A stretch of 49,728 nucleotides of DNA, from positions 1-49,728 of the forward strand of contig JAICGN010000021.1 in NCBI GenBank assembly GCA_025923075.1. The letters are read 5' to 3'. Shown piece by piece: positions 8,268-16,363 of the stretch. A program made the translations under genes and the position numbers. This DNA comes from Chitinophagaceae bacterium. Its GTDB lineage: Bacteria; Bacteroidota; Bacteroidia; Chitinophagales; Chitinophagaceae. The notes under the pieces were generated by a model. It had not been told where the DNA came from, ran no database searches, and saw only the letters and a list, made by a program, of their open reading frames with translations. Every line of letters begins with the position of its first letter. The first letter of the stretch is position 1.

Positions 8268-9092
8268 TCAAAAACGTCGGTTTATTGTATAACTAAAATC
8301 ATGATCTCCAACCAGCAGATTCCCTTTTGCATCAGTAAAGAGCAAAACACCATCATCGACTTTTAAAAGATGAATAAAAGGATTTCCTTTTTCATCAATT
8401 AATTGATAAATGATCTGTCCATTTTTGCTGGTAACTATTTTCCAATTTCCCCGGCGACCCCCCTCCGCACGGTACGGCGTAGCAAGGATTTTGTAATTGG
8501 TAGGCTCGTTCGTGGCGGCATTTCCGTAGAGAACAATCAACCATTTTAATTTGTAACATTGTTTTCCAGGTTCAATGATTCCCGGAACACCACAAGGTGT
8601 TCTTCCCTCAAAAACCGCGGAGTCCTTTATAACAACTTGTTTTGCTGGTATGGTGATTCGGTCACTGATGGATGGACTGATATTATTAATTGTATAGCTC
8701 CAACCCCCATTACCTTTTAAAAGGCTATTATCATCATTTAATATATGAAGAAGATTGACATTCAGTTCCGCTAATCTCAATATCGCATTTCCATTTTGAA
8801 GTATGTATATATTCGCTTCTTTTTTCACAGGTCCGGTAAAAACAACCTTTTTCCCACCCTTAATAAATCCATTCGTATTTGGCCGCGCTATTCCGTAGTT
8901 GCATTCTACTGTATACTTAACATCCGTAATGGCTAAGTTCCACCTGATGAAATCAATGGAATCTGACAGGGAAATACCAAGAAATTTCCTCACTATCGAT
9001 CCTGAAGGCGTGCTGGCTGTATAATTTGATTCTTTGGAATTTGCACAAGAAGCAAAGAAGACGAATGCTAAAATTGTTGCGATGACTTTCAT
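8268..9092 (-). CDS. hypothetical lipoprotein
   Basis: The 274-residue product starts MKVIATILAFVFFASCANSKES, a signal peptide ending in a lipobox (Phe-Ala-Ser-Cys), so it is probably lipidated and tethered to the outer or inner membrane. The rest is beta-rich and has no motif I recognise; Cys pairs near ECNYG and TPCGVPG ... KQCYK suggest disulfides in the periplasm. No known family is assigned. It lies 95 bases from the DsrE-like gene on the same strand, so the two may be cotranscribed. Confidence 0.65.
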   Translation of the reverse strand: MKVIATILAFVFFASCANSKESNYTASTPSGSIVRKFLGISLSDSIDFIRWNLAITDVKYTVECNYGIARPNTNGFIKGGKKVVFTGPVKKEANIYILQNGNAILRLAELNVNLLHILNDDNSLLKGNGGWSYTINNISPSISDRITIPAKQVVIKDSAVFEGRTPCGVPGIIEPGKQCYKLKWLIVLYGNAATNEPTNYKILATPYRAEGGRRGNWKIVTSKNGQIIYQLIDEKGNPFIHLLKVDDGVLLFTDAKGNLLVGDHDFSYTINRRF

Positions 9093-9187
9093 ATCGGGAA
9101 TTTTAATACAAATTTGAGATATCCAAACGGCTCTGGAAATGAAGCTACATCTCTGGCGCTATTTCCTTGATGAAATGACTGGTTTTT

Positions 9188-9721
9188 TCAGAATTTAACC
9201 ATTGTATATCCTTTTAGCTGATATGTGGTGATCGCGGTGAGTCCGGCACTGGCTACTTTCGTTCCCGGTGCCAGTTTTTTTGTATCAATATTCCGCTTCA
9301 GCATTGTTTGTCCGCATACATAAAATTCTACACCGGCATCGGATAATTCTTTTAATAACTGCAGATTTGGGTTATCGCATTTAAATTTCTCTTTGTAAAG
9401 CTCGTTGCCAAATACGGCATAAGTAGCCATTTTGCGCAATATAACAACCATTTGAATATTTTCTTTTGCCACCCCTTCTGCAGCATGCAGATTCATTAAT
9501 GTTGCAAGGGCTTCAAGATATTCGTTTAGCGTATCGGGCTTCGCTGCATTTTCAGTCAGCTCTACAATAATTTTATATTTTATTGAAGGGTCGGGCTTGT
9601 GATCTGCGCCGGGAATTTGAAAAACTGTGCCATAAGAGTTTATTACCGGATTTACTTTTGTTTGGGCATTCAAAAAAGAAAATGCCGGAACTGCGAGTAA
9701 CAGCAGGGTAAACTTTTTCAT
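9188..9721 (-). CDS. exported DsrE/DsrF-like protein
   Basis: The 177-residue protein has a signal peptide (MKKFTLLLLAVPAFSFLNAQ, cleavage likely at NAQ) and then a DsrE-type alpha/beta domain: a first strand (YKIIVELTENA), a helix (TLNEYLEALATLMNLHAAEGV), the strand IQMVVILRKMATYAVF, and the typical late segment LLKELSDAGVEFYVCGQTMLKRNI with the conserved Cys. Cytoplasmic DsrE proteins carry sulfur as a persulfide on that Cys; periplasmic copies are common in Bacteroidota and their sulfur role is unproven. The Cys is present, so sulfur transfer is possible. It lies downstream of corA on the same strand. Confidence 0.8.
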   Translation of the reverse strand: MKKFTLLLLAVPAFSFLNAQTKVNPVINSYGTVFQIPGADHKPDPSIKYKIIVELTENAAKPDTLNEYLEALATLMNLHAAEGVAKENIQMVVILRKMATYAVFGNELYKEKFKCDNPNLQLLKELSDAGVEFYVCGQTMLKRNIDTKKLAPGTKVASAGLTAITTYQLKGYTMVKF

Positions 9722-9822
9722 TGTTTTTGTTTTTAGAGCCTAATTTATGCATTGAGAAAAAACAATGTATCACCGCCTATACCATTTTGAAATAAGCAGG
9801 TCATATTTATGATGACAGGTAA

Positions 9823-10797
9823 TCAGAACCAGCCTGATCTTCTAAAAAAATAATAAAGCGTCACACATATCAGAAGTGTAACGAAAATAACTACATAATA
9901 TCCATAGTGCCATTCCAACTCGGGCATAAATTTGAAATTCATACCATAAAAGCCCGCAACCATAGTAGGCACAGCAATAATTGCCGCCCATCCTGCAAAT
10001 TTTTTTCCGACTTCACTTTGTGAAATTGAAATAAGAGAAAAATTTGCCTCCATCGCACTATTCAATAGTTCACGTGTATTATCAACCATTTCATTTATGC
10101 GTACTGCATGATCGTATACGTCGCGAAAATATGGTCTCGTTTCCTCCGAAATACAACGGATATCAAACCGCATAAGGCGATTACAAATGTCAACCAGCGG
10201 GGATACAGCCCGCTTCACTTCAAGCAATTCTCTTTTCAGATCGTATATCTGTTCGGTCGTTTCACGCGTGGGTTTTTGTTTGAATATTTTGGTTTCTATT
10301 TTTTCAAGGTCTTGTTCCAGTTCATGTACTACTGGGAAGTATCTGTCAACAATAAAATCCATTACCGCATACAAAACAAAACCCTGGCCTTTTTTCAAAT
10401 GATCAGGAGCAGCTTCACATCTTCCCCTCACTTCTTTGTAAGGAACCGAAGAACCATGTCTAACAATAACAATAAAGTTGTCACCTACAAAAAAATGAGT
10501 TTCTCCTAATTCAATATGATGCTCCTGGTTCATTTGTGCCGTGCGCAGCACTACAAAAATGGAATCCCCATATTGTTCCAGCTTGGGTCGCTGATGAGCA
10601 GAATGCGCGTCTTCTACAGCCAGTTCATGTAAATTAAATTCCTGCTGAACGCTGCTTAATACCTCTTCGGAGGGTTCATGTAGACCTATCCAGACAAACT
10701 GATTTTCCTCTTTTAAGACATTGTGGACATCGCTAAGATTTACATCCGCGATACGCTTACCTTCAGCATAAGCTGCACAGTTTACAATTTCTTTCAT
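9823..10797 (-). CDS. corA: CorA-family Mg2+/Co2+ transporter
   Basis: The 324-residue product has the CorA order: a large cytoplasmic alpha/beta N-terminal domain (through about residue 150), a long charged helix region (VHELEQDLEKIETKIFKQK, YDLKRELLEVKRAVSPL) and two C-terminal membrane helices. The signature YGMNF (the GMN selectivity motif) sits at the end of the first helix, followed by PELEWHYGYY in the periplasmic loop and the second helix (VIFVTLLICVTLYYFF). It forms a pentameric channel for Mg2+ and other divalent cations in the inner membrane. Length is normal. The DsrE-like gene follows on the same strand after about 100 bases. Confidence 0.92.
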   Translation of the reverse strand: MKEIVNCAAYAEGKRIADVNLSDVHNVLKEENQFVWIGLHEPSEEVLSSVQQEFNLHELAVEDAHSAHQRPKLEQYGDSIFVVLRTAQMNQEHHIELGETHFFVGDNFIVIVRHGSSVPYKEVRGRCEAAPDHLKKGQGFVLYAVMDFIVDRYFPVVHELEQDLEKIETKIFKQKPTRETTEQIYDLKRELLEVKRAVSPLVDICNRLMRFDIRCISEETRPYFRDVYDHAVRINEMVDNTRELLNSAMEANFSLISISQSEVGKKFAGWAAIIAVPTMVAGFYGMNFKFMPELEWHYGYYVVIFVTLLICVTLYYFFRRSGWF

Positions 10798-10955
10798 AAG
10801 AAATAATTGTATTGAGTGACCGCTTGAAATCTCTGCTTAAGGTAGTAAAAAAATTATCGTCGATATTTTTTTGTTGGGGTTAAAAGCTATAATAATAAAT
10901 CAGACTTTCGGAAGTCGTTTCAAAAAGGTGGTTGGTTTTTTGATAAGTCGAGAAA

Positions 10956-11255
10956 CTATTGGGTCAGTTTAATCAGGCCGATATCAGTGATTTGGCCATC
11001 AGTTACCAGCACACCATCTCGTTCTGCATTCTTATATGGCAGTACAGCTTCAACTACTAGTTTCCAACTTCCGGGTTTTACGTCCATTATAAAACTTCCG
11101 GGACTGGGGATAATAGAAACTGTATCCTTACCACTGACAGCCCAAATTCTTCTTGCTCCTTCGGGCGGATCAATGGTTCCCTGAATTCCCGATCTATCGT
11201 TTGCAAAACTTGAGATCAAAACAACGGATATCATAATTCCAATAAAGTTTTTCAT
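10956..11255 (-). CDS. small exported protein with carboxypeptidase-regulatory-like fold
   Basis: The 99-residue product starts with a signal sequence (MKNFIGIMISVVLISSFAN). The mature part looks like a small beta-sandwich of carboxypeptidase-regulatory type (prealbumin-like): IQGTIDPPEGARRIWAVSGKDTVSIIP, then GSFIMDVKPGSWKLVVEAVLPYKNAERDGVLVTDGQITDIGLIKL. The 'DVKPGSWKLVVEA' and 'VTDGQITDIGLIKL' patterns are characteristic of such domains, which elsewhere sit in front of TonB-dependent receptors or in secreted proteins. Here it stands alone. The spacer to the divergent alpha/beta hydrolase gene is about 230 bases and may hold both promoters. Confidence 0.65.
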   Translation of the reverse strand: MKNFIGIMISVVLISSFANDRSGIQGTIDPPEGARRIWAVSGKDTVSIIPSPGSFIMDVKPGSWKLVVEAVLPYKNAERDGVLVTDGQITDIGLIKLTQ

Positions 11256-11489
11256 ATCATAGGTTTAAATTATTTAATGATTCAATACCTTTTTATTAAG
11301 ACAACTAACATGCCACCGCAGAATTCTTTTCAAATTTCTATTCTTAATCAGCGTGGCATTTAAAGTTTGGACTTTGTGAAAATTGTCGGAAATACCCCAT
11401 TAAACAGTCGCTTTTGCACCCTAGGAGTGCTGTTTTTTCATCTCACCTTTATATTGTTAGTAAAAATCTCGTATCTAAAAATATTTCCA

Positions 11490-12377
11490 ATGGAACAGAT
11501 CCTCCAAATAAAAGTTTTAAAAAGGACAACAATAATCGCGATATTTTTTACCGGCGTGGTCGCAAATATTCTTGGACAAGCCAAAGGCGATTATGCACGG
11601 GTAAACGGCTTGAAAATGTACTATGAAGTGCACGGCTCAGGACAGCCTTTGGTATTGTTACATGGCGCATTCAATACCATCAACATGGCTTTTGCGGAAA
11701 TAATTCCTGAGTTATCTAAAACAAGAAAAATAATAGCCGTAGAACTCCAGGGTCATGGAAGAACCACTGATATTGATCGTCCATTTTCATTTGAAAGCAT
11801 GGCAGATGATGTGGCTGCACTACTAAAATATATTAAAATAGATAGTGCCGATATATTTGGGTATAGTATGGGTGGCGGTGTTGCACAACAGATTGCAATT
11901 CGGCATCCCTTGGCAGTTCGCAGATTAATCATCACTTCATCAGTATATAAATATGAAGGATGGACGCAAGAAACAAGATCAATTCTTCCAATGCTTACTC
12001 CTGAAATGTTTGAAAGGACACCGATAAAAACTGAGTATGATAAGCTTGCTCCCGATCCAAAGCATTGGAAAGAGTTTATTAATAAAATGAAAAAATTTGT
12101 TACAACCCCATATGACTTTGGTGCGGATAAGTTGAAAGCGATAAAATCTCCTACATTAATTATTACAGGCGATGGCGATGGTGTGTTGCCGGAACACGCT
12201 GTAGAAATGTACCGGCTTCGTGGTGGTGGTTATATGATCGATTTTGGCCCGATACCTGCTGCGCAACTAGCAATATTTCCTGGTTCATCGCATATAAGTG
12301 TAATGATGCAGACGTCATGGTTAGTTTCAATGGTCACGCCATTTCTTGATACACCTCTGCGGCAGGTAAAGCGTTAA
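11490..12377 (+). CDS. exported alpha/beta hydrolase
   Basis: The 295-residue product has a basic N-terminus and hydrophobic segment (KRTTIIAIFFTGVVANILGQ), probably a signal peptide, then an alpha/beta-hydrolase core: LVLLHGAFNTINMAF (oxyanion-hole strand), IIAVELQGHGRT, the nucleophile elbow GYSMGGG (Ser at the centre) and a late LIITGDGDGVLP with an acid residue and PGSSHISV with the catalytic His. The set Ser-Asp-His is complete. Substrate unknown. I chose ATG 11490; a longer frame to 11367 would add a 41-residue leader with no family character. The SRPBCC and VOC genes follow closely on the same strand (29 and 29 bases), suggesting one unit. Confidence 0.85.
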   Translation: MEQILQIKVLKRTTIIAIFFTGVVANILGQAKGDYARVNGLKMYYEVHGSGQPLVLLHGAFNTINMAFAEIIPELSKTRKIIAVELQGHGRTTDIDRPFSFESMADDVAALLKYIKIDSADIFGYSMGGGVAQQIAIRHPLAVRRLIITSSVYKYEGWTQETRSILPMLTPEMFERTPIKTEYDKLAPDPKHWKEFINKMKKFVTTPYDFGADKLKAIKSPTLIITGDGDGVLPEHAVEMYRLRGGGYMIDFGPIPAAQLAIFPGSSHISVMMQTSWLVSMVTPFLDTPLRQVKR

Positions 12378-12406
12378 CCCTATTGATAAACTTAAAAATA
12401 AAAACT

Positions 12407-12850
12407 ATGGAAAAGATCAATTTTGCAACCACCATCAATGCTCCCCGTGAAAAAGTATGGAAAGTTTTATGGGACGAGGCATCATACAGAGACTGGACCA
12501 GTGTATTTACTGAAGGCTCATATGCTAAGACGGATAACTGGAAGGAGGGGAGTAAAGTCTTGTTCTTATCGCCTGATGGAGATGGCATGGTAAGCAAGGT
12601 TGCTTCAAATAAACCCAATAAATTCATGTCGTTTGAACACCTGGGCGTAGTAAAAAATGGGGTGGAGGATAAAGAAAGTGAAAGTGTAAAGGGCTGGGCC
12701 GGCGCTAAGGAAAATTATACATTAACAGAGGAAAATGGGAAGACGAAATTGGTTGTAGACCTGGAGAGCACAGACGAATTCAAAGACTACTTCATAAAAA
12801 CATTCCCGGTAGCGTTGGAAAAAGTAAAAGAACTGGCAGAAAAGAATTAA
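12407..12850 (+). CDS. SRPBCC/AHSA1-like domain protein
   Basis: The 147-residue protein opens with the START-like helix-strand pattern MEKINFATTINAPREKVWKVLWDEASYRDW, typical of the AHSA1/SRPBCC superfamily: 'INAPREKVWKVLWD' followed by 'YRDWTSVFTEGSYAKTDNWKEGSKVLFL'. A C-terminal long helix (VALEKVKELAEKN) closes the hydrophobic cavity. Such proteins bind lipids or small hydrophobic ligands. No enzyme is implied. I chose ATG 12407 because it begins with MEKINF; an upstream TTG at 12383 would add eight residues. It lies between the alpha/beta hydrolase and a VOC-type protein, all on the same strand. Confidence 0.85.
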   Translation: MEKINFATTINAPREKVWKVLWDEASYRDWTSVFTEGSYAKTDNWKEGSKVLFLSPDGDGMVSKVASNKPNKFMSFEHLGVVKNGVEDKESESVKGWAGAKENYTLTEENGKTKLVVDLESTDEFKDYFIKTFPVALEKVKELAEKN

Positions 12851-12879
12851 ATATTTTATAAAAATAAAAACCAAGTCTC

Positions 12880-13368
12880 ATGCAAAAGATAACTCCATTT
12901 CTCTGGTTTGATGGGAAAGCAGAAGAAGCAATGAAACTATATACTTCTGTTTTCAAAAATTCAAAAATTGTAAACATTTCCTATTGGGGTGAAGGCAGCC
13001 CCTTCCCCAAAGGACAGGTAATGACTGGCGTGTTTGAATTAGATGGTCAGCGATTCTATGCTTTTGATGCGGGTCCGCAATTCAAATTTACAGAGGCAAT
13101 ATCATTCTTTGTTAATTGCGAAACACAGGAAGAAATAGATCATTTCTGGAATAAACTTACTGCTGATGGCGGGCAGGAAAGTATGTGTGGTTGGTTAAAA
13201 GACAAGTTTGGGTTGTCATGGCAAATTGTTCCTCCCATCTTAGGTGAAATGCTTGGGGATAAAGACCGTGCGAAAGCAGGCAGGGTAATGCAAGCAATGA
13301 TGGGGATGAAGAAGATAACTATTGCAGATTTGAAACAAGCCTACGAAGGCCATCCGGTGCAGGTTTAA
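12880..13368 (+). CDS. VOC superfamily (PhnB/3-demethylubiquinone-like) protein
   Basis: The 162-residue product begins MQKITPFLWFDGKAEEAMKLYTSVFKNSKI, the standard start of PhnB-like VOC proteins (vicinal oxygen chelate fold, often annotated as '3-demethylubiquinone-9 3-methyltransferase domain'). Further marks are VMTGVFELDGQRFYAFDAGPQFKFTEAISFFVNCETQEEIDHFWNKL and CGWLKDKFGLSWQIVPP. The function of these proteins is generally unproven. The start ATG 12880 is well placed. It is the last gene of the three-gene run that starts with the alpha/beta hydrolase. Confidence 0.88.
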   Translation: MQKITPFLWFDGKAEEAMKLYTSVFKNSKIVNISYWGEGSPFPKGQVMTGVFELDGQRFYAFDAGPQFKFTEAISFFVNCETQEEIDHFWNKLTADGGQESMCGWLKDKFGLSWQIVPPILGEMLGDKDRAKAGRVMQAMMGMKKITIADLKQAYEGHPVQV

Positions 13369-13516
13369 TGATCCATTAAAGAATGTAACACGTACCGATG
13401 CGTAGTCGTCGCCGTGACAGTAATGGGGTCTCTAAAAAATGCAGTTTTACTTCGGCAATCCATTAATTTGACGTTCATTTGAAAAAATAAGCAGAAAAAA
13501 AAGAGAGTTGAAGAGT

Positions 13517-14311
13517 ATGCCGAAAATAGCTGGCAAAAAAACATCTGGAAAAACAGGGCCCGTCAAAACCAAGACGGGCACTTCTGTTTTGCCAACAGAA
13601 GTGACCGCAAAAAAATTCATTGAACGATTGAAGACATATCAGTCCGATGAGGAATTAAAAAAGATCCAACGATATTTCAAATCGGGAAAAGGCGACTATG
13701 GCTATGGCGATAAATTTATGGGGGTAAGAATGGGAACTCTCTTTGCAGTAGCAAAGGAATTTGGAGAAATGCCGATTAAAGAAATTGAAAAATTGCTTGA
13801 GAGCCGGATACATGAAGTGAGGGCCGGTGCTGTAAGTATCATGGATAAAGCTTCCCGTAATAAAAAGATTTCTATGGAGAGGCTAAAGGATTTTTTTGAT
13901 CTGTATGTGCGTCGTCATGATCGTATCAATAATTGGGACCTTTGTGATCTTGGCTGCTTGTATATGACCGGGAGTTATTTGTATGATAAGCCACGTGACA
14001 TTTTATATACGCTTGCGCGTTCAAAAAATATTTGGGAACGACGCACAGCGATACTTAGCACTTGTTATTTTATAAGACAGGGTGATACAAGCGACACTTT
14101 CAAGATCGCCGAAATATTGGTTAGTGATAAAGAGGACCTGATCCATAAAGCAACAGGTTGGATGTTGCGCTTTGCCGGTGCAAAAGACCGAAAAAAGCTA
14201 ATTGCTTTTTTAAATAAACATGCTGCGACGATGCCAAGGACATTGCTACGATATTCGATAGAGCATTTTAATAGGAAAGAGAGAGACTATTACTTAAGTA
14301 TGAAAAAATAG
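13517..14311 (+). CDS. AlkD-like DNA alkylation repair HEAT-repeat protein
   Basis: The 264-residue product starts with a lysine-rich basic tail (residues about 1-28, likely to contact DNA) followed by the ALK repeat domain: FIERLKTYQSDEELKKIQRYFKSGKGDYGYGDKFMGVRMGTLFAVAKEF, then repeats such as IHEVRAGAVSIMDKA and NWDLCDLGCLYMTGSYL. The RINNWDLCD element and the aromatic residues match AlkD-family proteins, which excise or recognise alkylated bases without base flipping. Start ATG 13517 follows a TTG at 13508 in frame. It is probably monocistronic, ending in an intrinsic terminator. Confidence 0.87.
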   Translation: MPKIAGKKTSGKTGPVKTKTGTSVLPTEVTAKKFIERLKTYQSDEELKKIQRYFKSGKGDYGYGDKFMGVRMGTLFAVAKEFGEMPIKEIEKLLESRIHEVRAGAVSIMDKASRNKKISMERLKDFFDLYVRRHDRINNWDLCDLGCLYMTGSYLYDKPRDILYTLARSKNIWERRTAILSTCYFIRQGDTSDTFKIAEILVSDKEDLIHKATGWMLRFAGAKDRKKLIAFLNKHAATMPRTLLRYSIEHFNRKERDYYLSMKK

Positions 14312-14357
14312 ATCTTTCAATTCATTCATAAAATTTCTCATGCAATAAGGATAAAAG

Positions 14358-14390
14358 CTGTCTTCTGAAATTTTAGGACAGTCTTTTTTT
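14358..14390 (+). terminator. intrinsic terminator after alkD-like gene
   Basis: CTGTCTT (14358-14364) can pair with AGGACAG (14375-14381) over seven positions including one G-T wobble, around a ten-base loop, followed by a T-rich tail (14382-14390, seven consecutive T). The loop is fairly large but the position 47 bases after the stop fits a terminator. Confidence 0.65.
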
Positions 14391-14486
14391 GTGTAATTCA
14401 TCAAGCCTCTCTTACAGCTTATGTAAATACTTTTTCTGGCGTTTCTATCTGATTTAAGTTGCGTTAAGTTTATCAATATCATTTTT

Positions 14487-16331
14487 ATGCTAAAGAAACT
14501 TAAAGCTGCAACAATATTTGTCTTCGGGATGTTATCGGTTTCTGCTCAACATCCATTTAAACATTGGACAGAAGCAATTGAAACCCGTTATGCTATGAAT
14601 CAGCCTGTAGTTGATTACTTGCTAACAGTCGATTCTACAGATTTTTCTTCGTTTGCAGTTCAAATGAAGATTCGGAATGTTCCTGATACTTTCCATGTAG
14701 CGATGGTTGCACATCCTGAATATGATGATCGTTACTGGCGGTTTGTTGAGGATTTTTTTGTTGACGCAAAAAATGGTCAAGGAAAGGTTGTTCGTGAAGA
14801 CAGTTCGCTATGGAAAATAATAACAAATGGGAAGGAAGCAGTTGTACATTATCGCATTCGTTTGCCGGATGTAACAGGTATCCGCTCATCCTGGAAAGCA
14901 TATCTTACTCCTACAGGGGGCCTTGTAGGAGGGCCACATTCATTTATGTATGTTGTGGGAGCAACACTTATTCCTTCGCATGTTGCATTTGATATTCCAA
15001 AAGATTGGGAAATTGCTACAGGCTTACAAGCCACATCCGATAAAAAAGTGTTTTATGCATCTTCTGTCGCCGTTTTAATTGATGATCCTGTTTTCATCGG
15101 TAAATTCAAATGCTGGTGGTTTACAGTTGACAACACTCCTCATCGTGTTATCTATTGGTCACTGCCAGATGCAAAAGCCTTTGATACCACGATGTTGGTA
15201 TCATCCATTGAAAAACTGGCGCAGCAGGCAGTTTTATTATTTGGAAGACCACCCTATCGTGAATTTAGTTTTATGTTACAGGATGGGGCGCTGGGTTCTT
15301 TAGAGCATAATAATTCGGCTACGATTGGAGCCCCAAGCTCTCAACTGGCGAATGGAATAGGAAATATTCTTCCAGAGATTGCCCATGAATACTTTCATAC
15401 ATGGAATTTGATGCGAATCCGTCCCATTGAGTATGGGGATGTGAACTACAAAACACCGCCTTTATCAAAGGGACTTTGGTTTAGCGAAGGGTTGACCATT
15501 TTTTATACTGATCTTTTATTACGACGTGCGGGCCTTTATGTTTTTGATTCAACGAGATCTTTTCATCTTGAGAATTTGATCAGGCGGTATACAGCAACCC
15601 CGGCTTATTTAAAATTTTCTGCTGAGAAGATCAGCGAGGCATCATACGGATCGGTAGGTATGCTAGGCGATTATTCAGCGAGTACACATTTGCAGGGTGA
15701 AGTTTTGGGATCAATGCTTGATCTTATTATCCGTAATGCTTCAAACGGAAATAAAACAATTGATGATGTAATGAGGAAAATGCTCGAACGATTCAGCGGC
15801 GAAAAGGGGTTTACTTCAAAAGATATTGAACAGGTCGTACAAGATGTATGCGGATGTAGTGTTGACCAGTTTTTCCTCGATCATGTGTATGGAACCAAAC
15901 AAATCGATTTTTCAAAATACATTAACTTGCTCGGTTTGCAATATACAATTGAATGGAAAGATTTTGTATCAAATGATCAAAAGCCGGTTCCCGATCTAAG
16001 GGCTTTTGTCTATCAATTGCCCGGTGAAAATGTTTTTAGAATTGGATTATCAAATCCAACAGTTGCCTGGGCAAGAGCAGGATTACATACAGGTGATATT
16101 ATCAAAACGGTAAATGGAAAAACATTAGCTAGTGCATTAGATTTTCGTTCTATTCAAAGAAATGCGAAGATCGGGGAGACAATCGTTGTAGAGGTTGATC
16201 GTTCATCAGGGGTTCAAAAAATTAATGTTTTGATTACGGGTTACCAGCAGCCTGTTGTGCGTATAACACCAATGCCAACAATAACTGAAAAGCAAAAAAG
16301 GTTGTATGCACAATGGTTATCAGGAAAATAA
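14487..16331 (+). CDS. M61-family glycyl-aminopeptidase-like metallopeptidase with PDZ domain
   Basis: The 614-residue product has a signal peptide (MLKKLKAATIFVFGMLSVSAQ). The zinc motif is HEYFHTWN (HExxH), with the third ligand Glu in the helix GLWFSEGLTIFYTD, as in M61 (glycyl aminopeptidase) enzymes. The N-terminal beta-rich part (VDYLLTVDSTDFSSFAVQMKIRNVPDTFHV) and the late PDZ domain (IGLSNPTVAWARAGLHTGDIIKTVNGKTL) match the family layout. It cleaves N-terminal residues of peptides, probably in the periplasm. The unit is alone, followed by a convergent cyclase gene 30 bases away. Confidence 0.9.
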   Translation: MLKKLKAATIFVFGMLSVSAQHPFKHWTEAIETRYAMNQPVVDYLLTVDSTDFSSFAVQMKIRNVPDTFHVAMVAHPEYDDRYWRFVEDFFVDAKNGQGKVVREDSSLWKIITNGKEAVVHYRIRLPDVTGIRSSWKAYLTPTGGLVGGPHSFMYVVGATLIPSHVAFDIPKDWEIATGLQATSDKKVFYASSVAVLIDDPVFIGKFKCWWFTVDNTPHRVIYWSLPDAKAFDTTMLVSSIEKLAQQAVLLFGRPPYREFSFMLQDGALGSLEHNNSATIGAPSSQLANGIGNILPEIAHEYFHTWNLMRIRPIEYGDVNYKTPPLSKGLWFSEGLTIFYTDLLLRRAGLYVFDSTRSFHLENLIRRYTATPAYLKFSAEKISEASYGSVGMLGDYSASTHLQGEVLGSMLDLIIRNASNGNKTIDDVMRKMLERFSGEKGFTSKDIEQVVQDVCGCSVDQFFLDHVYGTKQIDFSKYINLLGLQYTIEWKDFVSNDQKPVPDLRAFVYQLPGENVFRIGLSNPTVAWARAGLHTGDIIKTVNGKTLASALDFRSIQRNAKIGETIVVEVDRSSGVQKINVLITGYQQPVVRITPMPTITEKQKRLYAQWLSGK

Positions 16332-16363
16332 TTTTTCGTCATCCTCTTATTCGATTAAGAGTC

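Noticed and set aside
11367-11489. 41-residue extension of the alpha/beta hydrolase from 11367
   Set aside because: The extension lacks homology character, and ATG 11490 precedes a proper signal-like segment.
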